Assembly (NCBI GenBank): GCA_028292305.1
Contig: JAQGMQ010000725.1
Span: 1 to 11,166, forward strand
From: Rhodoferax sp.
Lineage (GTDB): Bacteria; Pseudomonadota; Gammaproteobacteria; Burkholderiales; Burkholderiaceae_C
Length of the DNA stretch: 11,166 nt
Direction of reading: 5' to 3'
Part shown: positions 1 through 6,682 of the stretch, piece by piece
Layout of the letters: every line of letters begins with the position of its first letter
How positions within the stretch are numbered: the first letter of the stretch is position 1
Notes under the pieces: model-generated
What the model was told of the DNA's origin: nothing
Databases searched by the model: none
The model's input: only the letters and a program-made list of their open reading frames with translations
Position numbers and translations under genes: made by a program

Positions 1-969
1 TCGACCACCTCGCTGATGTTCCAGCTCACCAGCGCCATCCTGCCCACGGTGCACCCGGGCGACGAAATCATCGTCAGCAACACCGACCACGAGGCCAACA
101 TCGGCGGCTGGATGCGGCTGGCCTCGGCCGGCGCGGTGCTGAAAATCTGGGAGGTCAACCCCGAGACGCTGCAGCTCGACCTGGCCACGCTCGACAGCCT
201 GCTGTCGCCGCGCACCAAATGGGTGGCCGTGACACACGCGTCCAACATCCTCGGCACCATCAACCCCGTGGCGCAGATCGCCGAGCGGGTGCATGCGGTG
301 GGCGGCCGGCTGTGCGTCGACGCGGTGGCCTATGCGCCGCACCGGCTGGTCGACGTGCAGGCCAGCGGCGCCGACCTGTATGTGTTCAGCTTCTACAAGG
401 TGTTCGGCCCGCACTATGCCGTGTTGTGGGGCCGCCGCGAACTGCTGCTGTCGCTGCCCAGCCTGAACCACTATTTCATCGGCCCCGAAGTGCTGCCCTA
501 CAAGCTGCAGCCGGGCAATGTGAACTACGAGCTGTCGTACGGCTGCATGGGCATCAACGACTACCTGGTGGCCGTGGGCACGACGCTGGGCTGCAGCGGC
601 ACGGCGCGCCAGAAGATGCAGGCCGCCTTCGACGCCTTCGAGCAGCACGAGGACGCGATGGCCGAACGCCTGCTGGCCTACCTGCGCGGCAAGGCATCGG
701 TGCGCATCATCGGCATGGAATCTGCTTTGCAGGGTGGCCGCGTGCCCACCGTGAGCTTCATGGTGGCGGGCGTGCAGTCCGAGTCCATCGTGCGCCACAC
801 CGACCGCTTCGGCATCGGCATCCGCTTCGGCGACTTCTATGCCAAGCGGCTGATCGAATCGCTGGGGCTGCAGGGCCAGGGCGGCGTGGTGCGCGTGTCC
901 ATCGCCCACTACAACACGCTGGAAGAAATCGACCGCCTGGTCCAACACCTCGACGAAATCATCCAATGA
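1..969 (+). CDS. Class V PLP-dependent aminotransferase, cysteine-desulfurase-like (5' end missing)
   Basis: The reading frame is open from base 1, so the N-terminus lies outside the window and 322 residues are visible. The fold is that of the class V aminotransferases (SufS/NifS/isopenicillin N epimerase relatives). The Schiff-base lysine is in S-F-Y-K-V-F-G at bases 388-408 (Lys codon 397-399). The cofactor-nitrogen aspartate is in C-V-D-A-V-A-Y at about bases 316-336. The C-terminal R-V-S-I-A-H-Y-N-T motif, whose arginine usually binds the substrate carboxylate, is present. At the loop where SufS/IscS carry the sulfur-accepting cysteine, this protein has R-F-G-D-F-Y (bases 823-840), so desulfurase activity is unlikely. 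It most resembles the 'cysteine desulfurase-like' VC1184 subgroup, whose substrate is unknown to me. Its stop overlaps the hydantoinase start (ATGA), implying one transcript and coupled translation. An amino-group transfer to glyoxylate or a related ureide is a plausible role, by inference from the downstream genes. Confidence 0.85.
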   Translation, partial: STTSLMFQLTSAILPTVHPGDEIIVSNTDHEANIGGWMRLASAGAVLKIWEVNPETLQLDLATLDSLLSPRTKWVAVTHASNILGTINPVAQIAERVHAVGGRLCVDAVAYAPHRLVDVQASGADLYVFSFYKVFGPHYAVLWGRRELLLSLPSLNHYFIGPEVLPYKLQPGNVNYELSYGCMGINDYLVAVGTTLGCSGTARQKMQAAFDAFEQHEDAMAERLLAYLRGKASVRIIGMESALQGGRVPTVSFMVAGVQSESIVRHTDRFGIGIRFGDFYAKRLIESLGLQGQGGVVRVSIAHYNTLEEIDRLVQHLDEIIQ

Positions 970-2381
970 CGACAGACACCCTGATCCGCAACGGCCGCGT
1001 CATCACGGCCACCGACGACTACGTGGCCGACGTGCTGATGCGCGACGGCGTGATCCACACCATCGGCCGCGGCATCCAGGTGGGCGAAGACGTGGCCGTG
1101 GTCGACGCCACCGGCCTCTACGTGCTGCCCGGCGGCGTGGACACCCATGTGCACCTGGAGAACGTGATCGGCCCCACGATCACCTGCGACACCTTCGCCA
1201 GCGGCACCCGCGCCGCGGCCTTCGGCGGCACCACCACCATCGTCGACTTCGCGCTGCAGACCGCCACCGATTCGCCGCTGGGCGCCATTGCCCGCGCGCA
1301 GCGCAGCGCCGAGTCGCAAGTGAACGTGGACTACAGCGTGCACGTCATCATCACCCGCGTCGACGACCAGGTCCTGAAGGACGTGCGCCACGCCATGCGC
1401 CACGAGGGCGTGACCAGCTTCAAGATGTTCATGGCCTACCCAGGCGTGATGATGGCCGACGACGCCGCCATCTTCCGCATGCTGCGCCAGGTGGGCGCCG
1501 ATGGCGGCATGGTGGCCCTGCATGCCGAGAACGGCACGGTGATCGACCTGCTGATCAAGGAAGCGCTGGAAGCCGGCCACACCTCGCCGCGCTACCACGC
1601 CATGACCCGCCCGGCCATCATGGAAGGCGAGGCCACGCACCGCGGCATCCGCCTGGCCGAGCTGGCCGAGGCGCCGATCTACTTCGTGCACGTGTCGAGC
1701 AACGAGGCGCTGAAGCACATCGTGGCGGCGCGGGCCGAGGGCATTCCGGTGTTCGCCGAAACCTGCCCGCACTACCTGCTGTTCGACGACTCGGTCTACA
1801 ACACCGACGACTTCGAGATCGCCAAATACGTGATGACGCCGCCGCTGCGCAAGCCCGACGACCAGAAGCACCTGTGGCGCGCGCTGCGCTACGACGACCT
1901 GCAGGTCATCGCCACCGACCACTGCCCGTTCTGCATGAAGGAGGGCCACCTCGGCTACCAGCTGCAGAAGATGCGCGGCAAGGACGACTTCTCGCTGATC
2001 CCCAACGGCGCGCCCGGCATCGAGACGCGGCTGGTGAGCCTGTTCGACATCGGCGTGATGCAGGGCAAGCTGTCGCTGAACCGGTTCGTCGAACTCACCG
2101 CGACCACGCCGGCCAAGCTGTTCGGTTTGTTCCCCAAGAAGGGCACCATCGCCGTGGGCAGCGATGCCGACGTGGTGCTGTTCGACCCGGCCGCGAGCCA
2201 GACCATCTACGCCAAGGACCTGCACAGCAACTGCGACTACACCCTGCTCGAAGGCCGCACGCTGCGCGGCAAGGTCGAGAAGGTGTTCCTGCGCGGCCAG
2301 CTGATCGTGAACGGGCCGGAGTGGCTCGGGCGCGAAGGCATGGGCCAGTTCGTGCCGCGGGGCGAGGTGCGGGCCTTCTAA
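966..2381 (+). CDS. Hydantoinase / dihydropyrimidinase (cyclic amidohydrolase)
   Basis: A 471-residue metal-dependent cyclic amidohydrolase that opens hydantoin, dihydropyrimidine or related ureide rings in the cytoplasm. The length matches the family. All dinuclear-metal ligands are visible: the D-T-H-V-H motif (His61, His63), the lysine that is normally carboxylated (Lys153 in S-F-K-M-F), His186 in H-A-E-N, His242 in V-H-V-S-S, and Asp318 in A-T-D-H-C-P-F. Tyr158 in M-A-Y-P-G matches the oxyanion tyrosine, and P-N-G-A-P-G-I-E at about 346-353 matches the substrate loop of D-hydantoinases. The A-K-Y-V-M-T-P-P-L-R and T-T-P-A-K-L-F-G-L signatures favour the hydantoinase/dihydropyrimidinase branch over AllB-type allantoinase. 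I chose the ATG at 966 because it overlaps the upstream stop and starts the typical N-terminal beta strand. Frame extension further upstream only shadows the aminotransferase. Substrate is unresolved: hydantoin, dihydrouracil and allantoin-like rings are all possible. Confidence 0.93.
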   Translation: MTTDTLIRNGRVITATDDYVADVLMRDGVIHTIGRGIQVGEDVAVVDATGLYVLPGGVDTHVHLENVIGPTITCDTFASGTRAAAFGGTTTIVDFALQTATDSPLGAIARAQRSAESQVNVDYSVHVIITRVDDQVLKDVRHAMRHEGVTSFKMFMAYPGVMMADDAAIFRMLRQVGADGGMVALHAENGTVIDLLIKEALEAGHTSPRYHAMTRPAIMEGEATHRGIRLAELAEAPIYFVHVSSNEALKHIVAARAEGIPVFAETCPHYLLFDDSVYNTDDFEIAKYVMTPPLRKPDDQKHLWRALRYDDLQVIATDHCPFCMKEGHLGYQLQKMRGKDDFSLIPNGAPGIETRLVSLFDIGVMQGKLSLNRFVELTATTPAKLFGLFPKKGTIAVGSDADVVLFDPAASQTIYAKDLHSNCDYTLLEGRTLRGKVEKVFLRGQLIVNGPEWLGREGMGQFVPRGEVRAF

Positions 2382-2433
2382 GGTCGACCTTCCACCCGAC
2401 ATGCTGCGCGACATCTTGCTCGACAGTCCGCGC

Positions 2434-2439
2434 GACAAT
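2434..2439 (+). promoter_or_regulatory. Candidate -10 element (GACAAT) before the RpiR gene
   Basis: GACAAT lies 8 bases before the ATG at 2448 in a 66-base gap after the hydantoinase stop. No Shine-Dalgarno is visible and no good -35 sits 16-18 bases upstream. If used, the transcript would begin at or next to the start codon. This is a weak match, listed because two other genes in the window show the same arrangement. Confidence 0.3.
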
Positions 2440-2447
2440 CGCTGCAT

Positions 2448-3365
2448 ATGACCGCCGCCACCGCACCCGCCCTGCCCGCCGACCTGGACGCCCTGCGCGA
2501 GCTGATCGCCCGCGACAGCGAGCGCCTCACGCCCCGCATGCGCGACGCCGCGCGCTACACCGTCGAACACCCGAACGACATCGCGCTGAACCCCGTCGCC
2601 ACCGTGGCCGAGATGGCCGGCATCGCGCCCGCGGCCTTCATCCGCATGGCCAAGGCGCTGGGCTTCGGTGGTTATTCGGAGCTGCAGCGCCTGCTGCGCG
2701 AGCCTTTGCAGCACGCGGTCAAACCCACGTTTCGCGAGCGCATCCGCCACTACGGAGGCGAAGAGGCGCTGGACCACCCGGAAGACCCGGCCGAGGTGTT
2801 GCGCGCCTTCAGCCGCGCCAACATCGTCTCGCTGGAACACCTGCAGGACGACGCCGCCAGCCTGCCGCTGGCCGAGGCCATCCAGCTCATCGAAGACGCC
2901 CGCATCGTGCACGTGCTGGGCCTGCGCCGCTCGTATGCCGTGGCCGCCTACCTGGCCTATGCGCTGAACCGCGTCGGCCGGCCGGCCGTGCAGATCACCG
3001 GCATCGGCGGCGCCATTGCCGAACAGGCCAGCACCGCCAGTGCCGACGACCTGCTGATCGCCATCAGCTTCCCGCCGTATGCGGCCGACACGCTGCAGGT
3101 CTGCGAACAGGTGCGCCAAAGCGGCGCCAAGCGGCTGGCCATCACCGACGCGTTCCTGAGCCCGGTGGCGAAAGACGCCGACCTGGTGCTCGAAGTCAAC
3201 GACGCCAAGCTGCTCGGTTTCCGCTCGTTGACATCGGCCATGTCGCTGGCGCAGACGCTGGCCGTGGGCCTGGCGTTCAGCAAGCGGCAGCGGCGCCAGA
3301 AACAGGCGAAGCGCGGCGGCATGCCAACGCCATCCATCTCCGACTTGCTCGAAGTCGATTGCTGA
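2448..3365 (+). CDS. RpiR/MurR-family transcriptional regulator with SIS domain
   Basis: A 305-residue regulator. Residues about 10-85 form the RpiR-type helix-turn-helix domain: T-P-R-M-R-D-A-A-R-Y is followed by T-V-A-E-M-A-G and the recognition helix A-A-F-I-R-M-A-K-A-L-G-F. Residues about 140-270 form the SIS ligand-binding domain (V-H-V-L-G-L-R-R-S-Y-A-V-A-A-Y, then the D-L-L-I-A-I-S strand and K-R-L-A-I-T-D). The usual S-x-S-G phosphosugar loop is replaced by S-F-P-P-Y (bases 3066-3080), so the effector may not be an ordinary sugar phosphate. The C-terminus is a basic tail (K-R-Q-R-R-Q-K-Q-A-K-R). It sits between the hydantoinase and AllA genes and probably controls this block. AllA begins 9 bases after its stop, so the two are likely co-transcribed. 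Confidence 0.9.
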   Translation: MTAATAPALPADLDALRELIARDSERLTPRMRDAARYTVEHPNDIALNPVATVAEMAGIAPAAFIRMAKALGFGGYSELQRLLREPLQHAVKPTFRERIRHYGGEEALDHPEDPAEVLRAFSRANIVSLEHLQDDAASLPLAEAIQLIEDARIVHVLGLRRSYAVAAYLAYALNRVGRPAVQITGIGGAIAEQASTASADDLLIAISFPPYAADTLQVCEQVRQSGAKRLAITDAFLSPVAKDADLVLEVNDAKLLGFRSLTSAMSLAQTLAVGLAFSKRQRRQKQAKRGGMPTPSISDLLEVDC

Positions 3366-3374
3366 ACCCACGCC

Positions 3375-3887
3375 ATGAACACAGTCACCATCGAGCCGCT
3401 GACCGCTGATGCCTTCCGCCCCTATGGCGACGTGATCGAAGCCAGCGACGAGGCGCGCCACTTCACCATCAACGCGGGTTTTGCCGAACGCTTCCACGAC
3501 CTGGCGCCCGTCGACGTGGGCGCCCAGGACGGCCGCGCCATCATCAACATCTTCCGCGCGCAGCCCCGCACGTTGCCGATGCAGCTGATCCTGCTGGAGC
3601 GCCACCCGCTCGGCAGCCAGGCCTTCATGCCGCTGTCGGGCCGCGCCTATCTGGTGGTGGTGGCACCCGCCACGCCGGACGAGGATGCCCCCGAAACCGG
3701 CGCCATCCGCTGCTTCCGCGCCGAGGCCGGCCAGGGCGTGAACTACGCACGCGGCACCTGGCACCATCCGCTGGTTGCGCTGGACGCGGTGTGCGACTTT
3801 CTGGTGGTGGACCGGGGCGGGGCCGCGGGGGACCACAACTGCGATGAACATCCGCTGGGGGATGAGGCGGGATGGGTTGGGGGTTGA
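3375..3887 (+). CDS. allA: Ureidoglycolate lyase (AllA family)
   Basis: A 170-residue cytoplasmic cupin-like enzyme that splits ureidoglycolate into glyoxylate and urea, the last carbon-skeleton step of allantoin breakdown. Family signatures are easy to see: the N-terminal P-L-T-A-D-A-F-R-P-Y-G-D-V-I, the central E-R-H-P-L-G-S-Q-A-F-M-P-L (residues 75-87), G-Q-G-V-N-Y-A-R-G-T-W-H-H-P (119-132) and D-F-L-V-V-D-R-G followed by N-C-D-E near the C-terminus. The length fits the family (about 160-170 residues). The ATG at 3375 is 9 bases after the RpiR stop and has no clear Shine-Dalgarno, so translation may depend on ribosomes arriving from upstream. It is the best-defined enzyme of the block and the main reason to read the block as ureide catabolism. 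The last eight or so residues past the conserved part are glycine-rich and poorly conserved. Confidence 0.93.
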   Translation: MNTVTIEPLTADAFRPYGDVIEASDEARHFTINAGFAERFHDLAPVDVGAQDGRAIINIFRAQPRTLPMQLILLERHPLGSQAFMPLSGRAYLVVVAPATPDEDAPETGAIRCFRAEAGQGVNYARGTWHHPLVALDAVCDFLVVDRGGAAGDHNCDEHPLGDEAGWVGG

Positions 3888-3897
3888 CGCGTGGGGT

Positions 3898-3957
3898 GGC
3901 GCCGATCCCTCGCTTGCGCGCAATGAACCTGGGCCGTTGCATATCCCCATCGGCGCC
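3898..3957. repeat. Inverted repeat downstream of allA
   Basis: GGCGCCGAT (3898-3906) is exactly complementary to ATCGGCGCC (3949-3957), separated by 42 bases that include the self-complementary TTGCGCGCAA (3914-3923). No T-run follows on either strand, so a classic intrinsic terminator is not supported. It may still stabilise the 3' end of the operon transcript or be a binding site. The arms are exact but the function is open. Confidence 0.45.
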
Positions 3958-4037
3958 CAATGGACGACAAGCTCGGCGAGCAACACAGACCGAAAGCCAG
4001 TTTCAACGCGACCGTTCCCTGATCGTCCTTGACGACA

Positions 4038-4058
4038 AACGGACCCCAAGGGTCCGTT
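4038..4058 (-). terminator. Hairpin terminator for the small minus-strand gene
   Basis: A perfect 9-bp stem (AACGGACCC at 4038-4046 with GGGTCCGTT at 4050-4058) and a 3-base loop. On the minus strand it lies 43 bases past the stop of the 100-residue gene, and the stem runs into GTTTGTC, a short T-rich tail. The plus side has no T-run, although the hairpin could also slow transcripts coming from allA. Confidence 0.55.
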
Positions 4059-4101
4059 CCGTCCATTGAGATATCGCCTGGTCTGACGGGCGAATTCGCT
4101 G

Positions 4102-4404
4102 CTACTTCATGGCCTTCTCGGCATCGCGCTGGCCGGTCGTCTTGCCGCCGGTCTTGCTCTCTGGCAAAGGCGTCTTGCTGTCATTCTGCTTGGCGGCCGT
4201 AGGCGACCCGTCCTTGGCCATGGTGTTTGCCATCGAGTTTTGCGCGGGCGTCTTGTTGGTCCCGCTTGGTGGTGCGGGCGTTGCGCTGTTGTTCTGCTTT
4301 TCTGGTGCACCGGTGGTGCCGGCGGCCTGCGCAAAGGCCGCGGAGCTGGCGACCAGGACCGCTGCGGCGACAGTGATGGATTTGAGGGTGTTTGAAACTG
4401 ACAT
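4102..4404 (-). CDS. Small exported low-complexity protein, function unknown
   Basis: A 100-residue protein of no family I recognise. Residues 1-26 are a clear Sec signal peptide: a short polar start with Lys8, the hydrophobic stretch I-T-V-A-A-A-V-L-V-A, then A-A-F-A-Q-A with probable cleavage after the A-F-A. The mature part is about 75 residues rich in Thr, Pro, Lys, Asn, Ser and Gly with almost no hydrophobic residues, so it should be disordered and periplasmic or secreted. There is no cysteine and no lipobox. The start at 4404 is preferred over the in-frame ATG at 4548 because AGGAG lies 6 bases before it and it places the signal peptide at the N-terminus. It is a single-gene unit with its own terminator. 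It lies on the opposite strand to the neighbouring operon and remnants. Confidence 0.75.
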   Translation of the reverse strand: MSVSNTLKSITVAAAVLVASSAAFAQAAGTTGAPEKQNNSATPAPPSGTNKTPAQNSMANTMAKDGSPTAAKQNDSKTPLPESKTGGKTTGQRDAEKAMK

Positions 4405-4410
4405 GGTTGT

Positions 4411-4415
4411 CTCCT
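4411..4415 (-). promoter_or_regulatory. Ribosome binding site (AGGAG) that fixes the small exported protein start
   Basis: AGGAG on the minus strand sits 6 bases before the ATG at 4404. It is one of only two clear Shine-Dalgarno sites in the window and settles the choice against the longer 148-residue reading. Confidence 0.75.
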
Positions 4416-4530
4416 GAAATGAATGGCCGGCACTTCTTGTACCTGTGCAAAGCTTCCCTTGGAACTGTGGCTGTCCGCATCGGAATCGCGCCCCAATCCA
4501 TGTAGGTTTTAACGCTGCCGGCGCCGCGGC

Positions 4531-4582
4531 TTCACTACCTTGATGCACTACCTTGAGTCACTACCTTGATTCACCACCTTTT
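4531..4582. repeat. Four tandem 13-bp repeats
   Basis: Units begin at 4531 (TTCACTACCTTGA), 4544 (TGCACTACCTTGA), 4557 (GTCACTACCTTGA) and 4570 (TTCACCACCTTTT). The first three share an 11-base core, CACTACCTTGA, and the fourth has diverged. The 13-base period is not a multiple of three, which argues against coding. On the minus strand the core reads TCAAGGTAGTG. The array lies about 125 bases upstream of the small exported gene, so it could be regulatory for it or merely a slippage-prone minisatellite. Confidence 0.85.
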
Positions 4583-4673
4583 GTCAGGCGGTCCAGAAGC
4601 GGTCGTTGGTGATGGCAGCACACGGCGCCTGGCCGATTGGCGCATCTGGCAAGCAACTTGGCGCGGTCTGCCA

Positions 4674-4702
4674 ATGACGCAGCCCGCTCGGGTCCCTAGA
4701 AT
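4674..4702 (+). promoter_or_regulatory. Candidate sigma70-like promoter upstream of the dehydrogenase remnant
   Basis: ATGACG (4674-4679) and TAGAAT (4697-4702) are separated by exactly 17 bases. The -35 matches TTGACA at four positions and the -10 matches TATAAT at five. It points into the remnant beginning near 4744 and may be a leftover of the original gene's promoter. Confidence 0.35.
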
Positions 4703-4773
4703 TTCAACACGATCCGCGACCCTTCAAGAACCTCCACGAACCTATGCTCCCCTCCATTTCCGCGCGCAAAGCC

Positions 4774-4989
4774 TCGGTCGGCGGCAAGCTCTACTTTCCG
4801 CTGGGCGCTTGGTACCACGCGACCAAGCGCGCGGTGGAAGGCTTCTCGGACTGCCCTCGTTTTGAAACCCGCAGCTTCGGGATCGAGGTGGTGGTGATCG
4901 AGTCGGGCGGCGTCGATTCGGAGTGGAACGGCATCGCGATGGACTCGGCACGCCGGTTCTCAGGCCACACCGCCTACGCGCCGCTCGTC
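4774..4989 (+). pseudogene. Remnant of a short-chain dehydrogenase/reductase (SDR)
   Basis: About 72 codons, read in the frame of the ATG at 4744, match the middle of an SDR. G-G-K-L-Y-F-P-L-G-A-W-Y-H-A-T-K contains the catalytic Y-x-x-x-K (Tyr codon 4813-4815, Lys codon 4825-4827). It continues with E-G-F-S-D and F-G-I-E-V-V-V-I-E-S-G-G-V-D-S-E-W. The N-terminal Rossmann part with the TGxxxGIG nucleotide-binding motif is absent, and the match ends at H-T-A-Y-A-P-L-V, so roughly 150 or more residues are missing from the two ends together. Several usually conserved positions are altered (for example E-S-G-G where E-P-G-G is common), as expected of a decaying gene. The open frame continues to 5241, but the residues after 4989 read through repeats and the AraC remnant in the wrong frame. 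It cannot be a working dehydrogenase. Confidence 0.75.
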
Positions 4990-5021
4990 GCAGGCTGGCA
5001 GGCTGGCAGGCTGGCAGGCGG
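4990..5021. repeat. 8-bp tandem repeats (GCAGGCTG) at the junction of two gene remnants
   Basis: Three perfect copies of GCAGGCTG start at 4990, 4998 and 5006, followed by GCAGGCGG at 5014. They sit exactly between the last SDR-like codon and the first AraC-like codons. With an 8-base unit, gain or loss of one copy shifts the reading frame. Confidence 0.9.
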
Positions 5022-5129
5022 CGGCGCCTGCTGGGCTACCAGGACACGAACTCCTTCTACCGCGCCTTTCGCACATGGGAAGGCACGACGCCAGCCCATT
5101 GGCGCGACGGCCAGGGCACGGCGCACTGA
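5022..5129 (+). pseudogene. Remnant of an AraC-family regulator (C-terminal end only)
   Basis: About 35 codons ending in TGA at 5127-5129 match the last helices of the AraC-type DNA-binding domain. The sequence R-L-L-G-Y-Q-D-T-N-S-F-Y-R-A-F-R is followed by W-E-G-T-T-P-A-H-W-R, the second helix-turn-helix and the conserved G-x-x-P-x-x-W/Y-R end. The ligand-binding domain and the first helix-turn-helix, normally some 250-300 residues upstream, are gone. The frame differs from that of the SDR remnant just upstream, so this is not a fusion protein. A deletion in an ancestral SDR-AraC gene pair on one strand would produce this layout. Confidence 0.75.
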
Positions 5130-5200
5130 CCACGGCCTCGCAAGCCCAACGCACCACGGACAAGTCTCGGCCAGCCCTGCGCAACGCCCCGCACACCCTG

Positions 5201-5209
5201 TGCTAGCAT
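5201..5209 (+). promoter_or_regulatory. Extended -10 promoter candidate for chrA
   Basis: TGCTAGCAT contains TGn followed by the hexamer TAGCAT. Such extended -10 elements can work without a good -35, and none is seen here. The start of transcription would fall near 5216, directly at the first leader hairpin of chrA. Confidence 0.4.
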
Positions 5210-5216
5210 TTCCCCA

Positions 5217-5262
5217 TCGGGAAAACAGCCTCCCGGCCTGAGAAGGTAGACGGTGTCCCGTC
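5217..5262 (+). promoter_or_regulatory. Possible structured 5' leader of chrA (two hairpins)
   Basis: Two short hairpins lie between the promoter candidate and chrA. The first is CGGGA (5218-5222) with TCCCG (5231-5235), extended by a T-G wobble pair. The second is GACGG (5249-5253) with CCGTC (5258-5262) around a 4-base loop. GAGAAGG (5240-5246) lies single-stranded between them and resembles a ribosome binding site. Structured RNAs before chromate genes have been proposed (chrB-type motifs), but I cannot confirm that this belongs to them. Stems of 5 bp in GC-rich DNA can also be chance. Confidence 0.35.
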
Positions 5263-5287
5263 CAAGTGCTGGCCATTCAACCGGACT

Positions 5288-6678
<1,391 letters not shown>

Positions 6679-6682
<4 letters not shown>

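Larger units (their letters stand above)
4405..4743. other. Intergenic region without an intact gene
   Basis: About 340 bases between the small exported protein (minus) and the dehydrogenase remnant (plus). It holds the ribosome binding site and presumed promoter region of the minus gene, an array of four 13-bp repeats (4531-4582) and a sigma70-like promoter candidate facing the remnants (4674-4702). The stretch 4583-4673 shows nothing I can assign. The short open frames here lack coding character and resemble no family I know. Confidence 0.6.

Noticed and set aside
16..18. ATG at base 16 as the true start of the aminotransferase
   Set aside because: The frame is open to base 1 and codes for the conserved stretch just before the ATG. 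A full-length family member needs roughly 80-100 more N-terminal residues.
909..4049. A 1046-codon open frame on the minus strand across the whole ureide block
   Set aside because: It lies antisense to four well-recognised genes, its translation is rich in His, Gly, Arg, Gln and Val with no domain I recognise, and long antisense frames are expected in GC-rich coding DNA with few A/T third positions.
4090..4099. Palindrome GCGAATTCGC just past the stop of the small exported gene
   Set aside because: A 10-bp palindrome without a loop or flanking T-run is too short to assign a role. The hairpin at 4038-4058 is the better terminator.
4109..4417. A 102-codon hydrophobic frame on the plus strand opposite the small exported gene
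   Set aside because: It looks membrane-like, but only as the complement of Ala/Thr/Lys-rich codons. It has no Shine-Dalgarno, whereas the minus-strand gene has a ribosome binding site, a signal peptide and a terminator.
4405..4548. N-terminal extension of the small exported protein to an ATG at 4548
   Set aside because: It would bury the signal peptide inside the protein, has no ribosome binding site and would run into the 13-bp repeats. The ATG at 4404 has AGGAG at the right distance.
4744..5241. A single 165-residue protein spanning the remnants
   Set aside because: Only its first half resembles an SDR. After 4989 it reads through the 8-bp repeats and the AraC remnant in the wrong frame, so it is not a genuine fusion.
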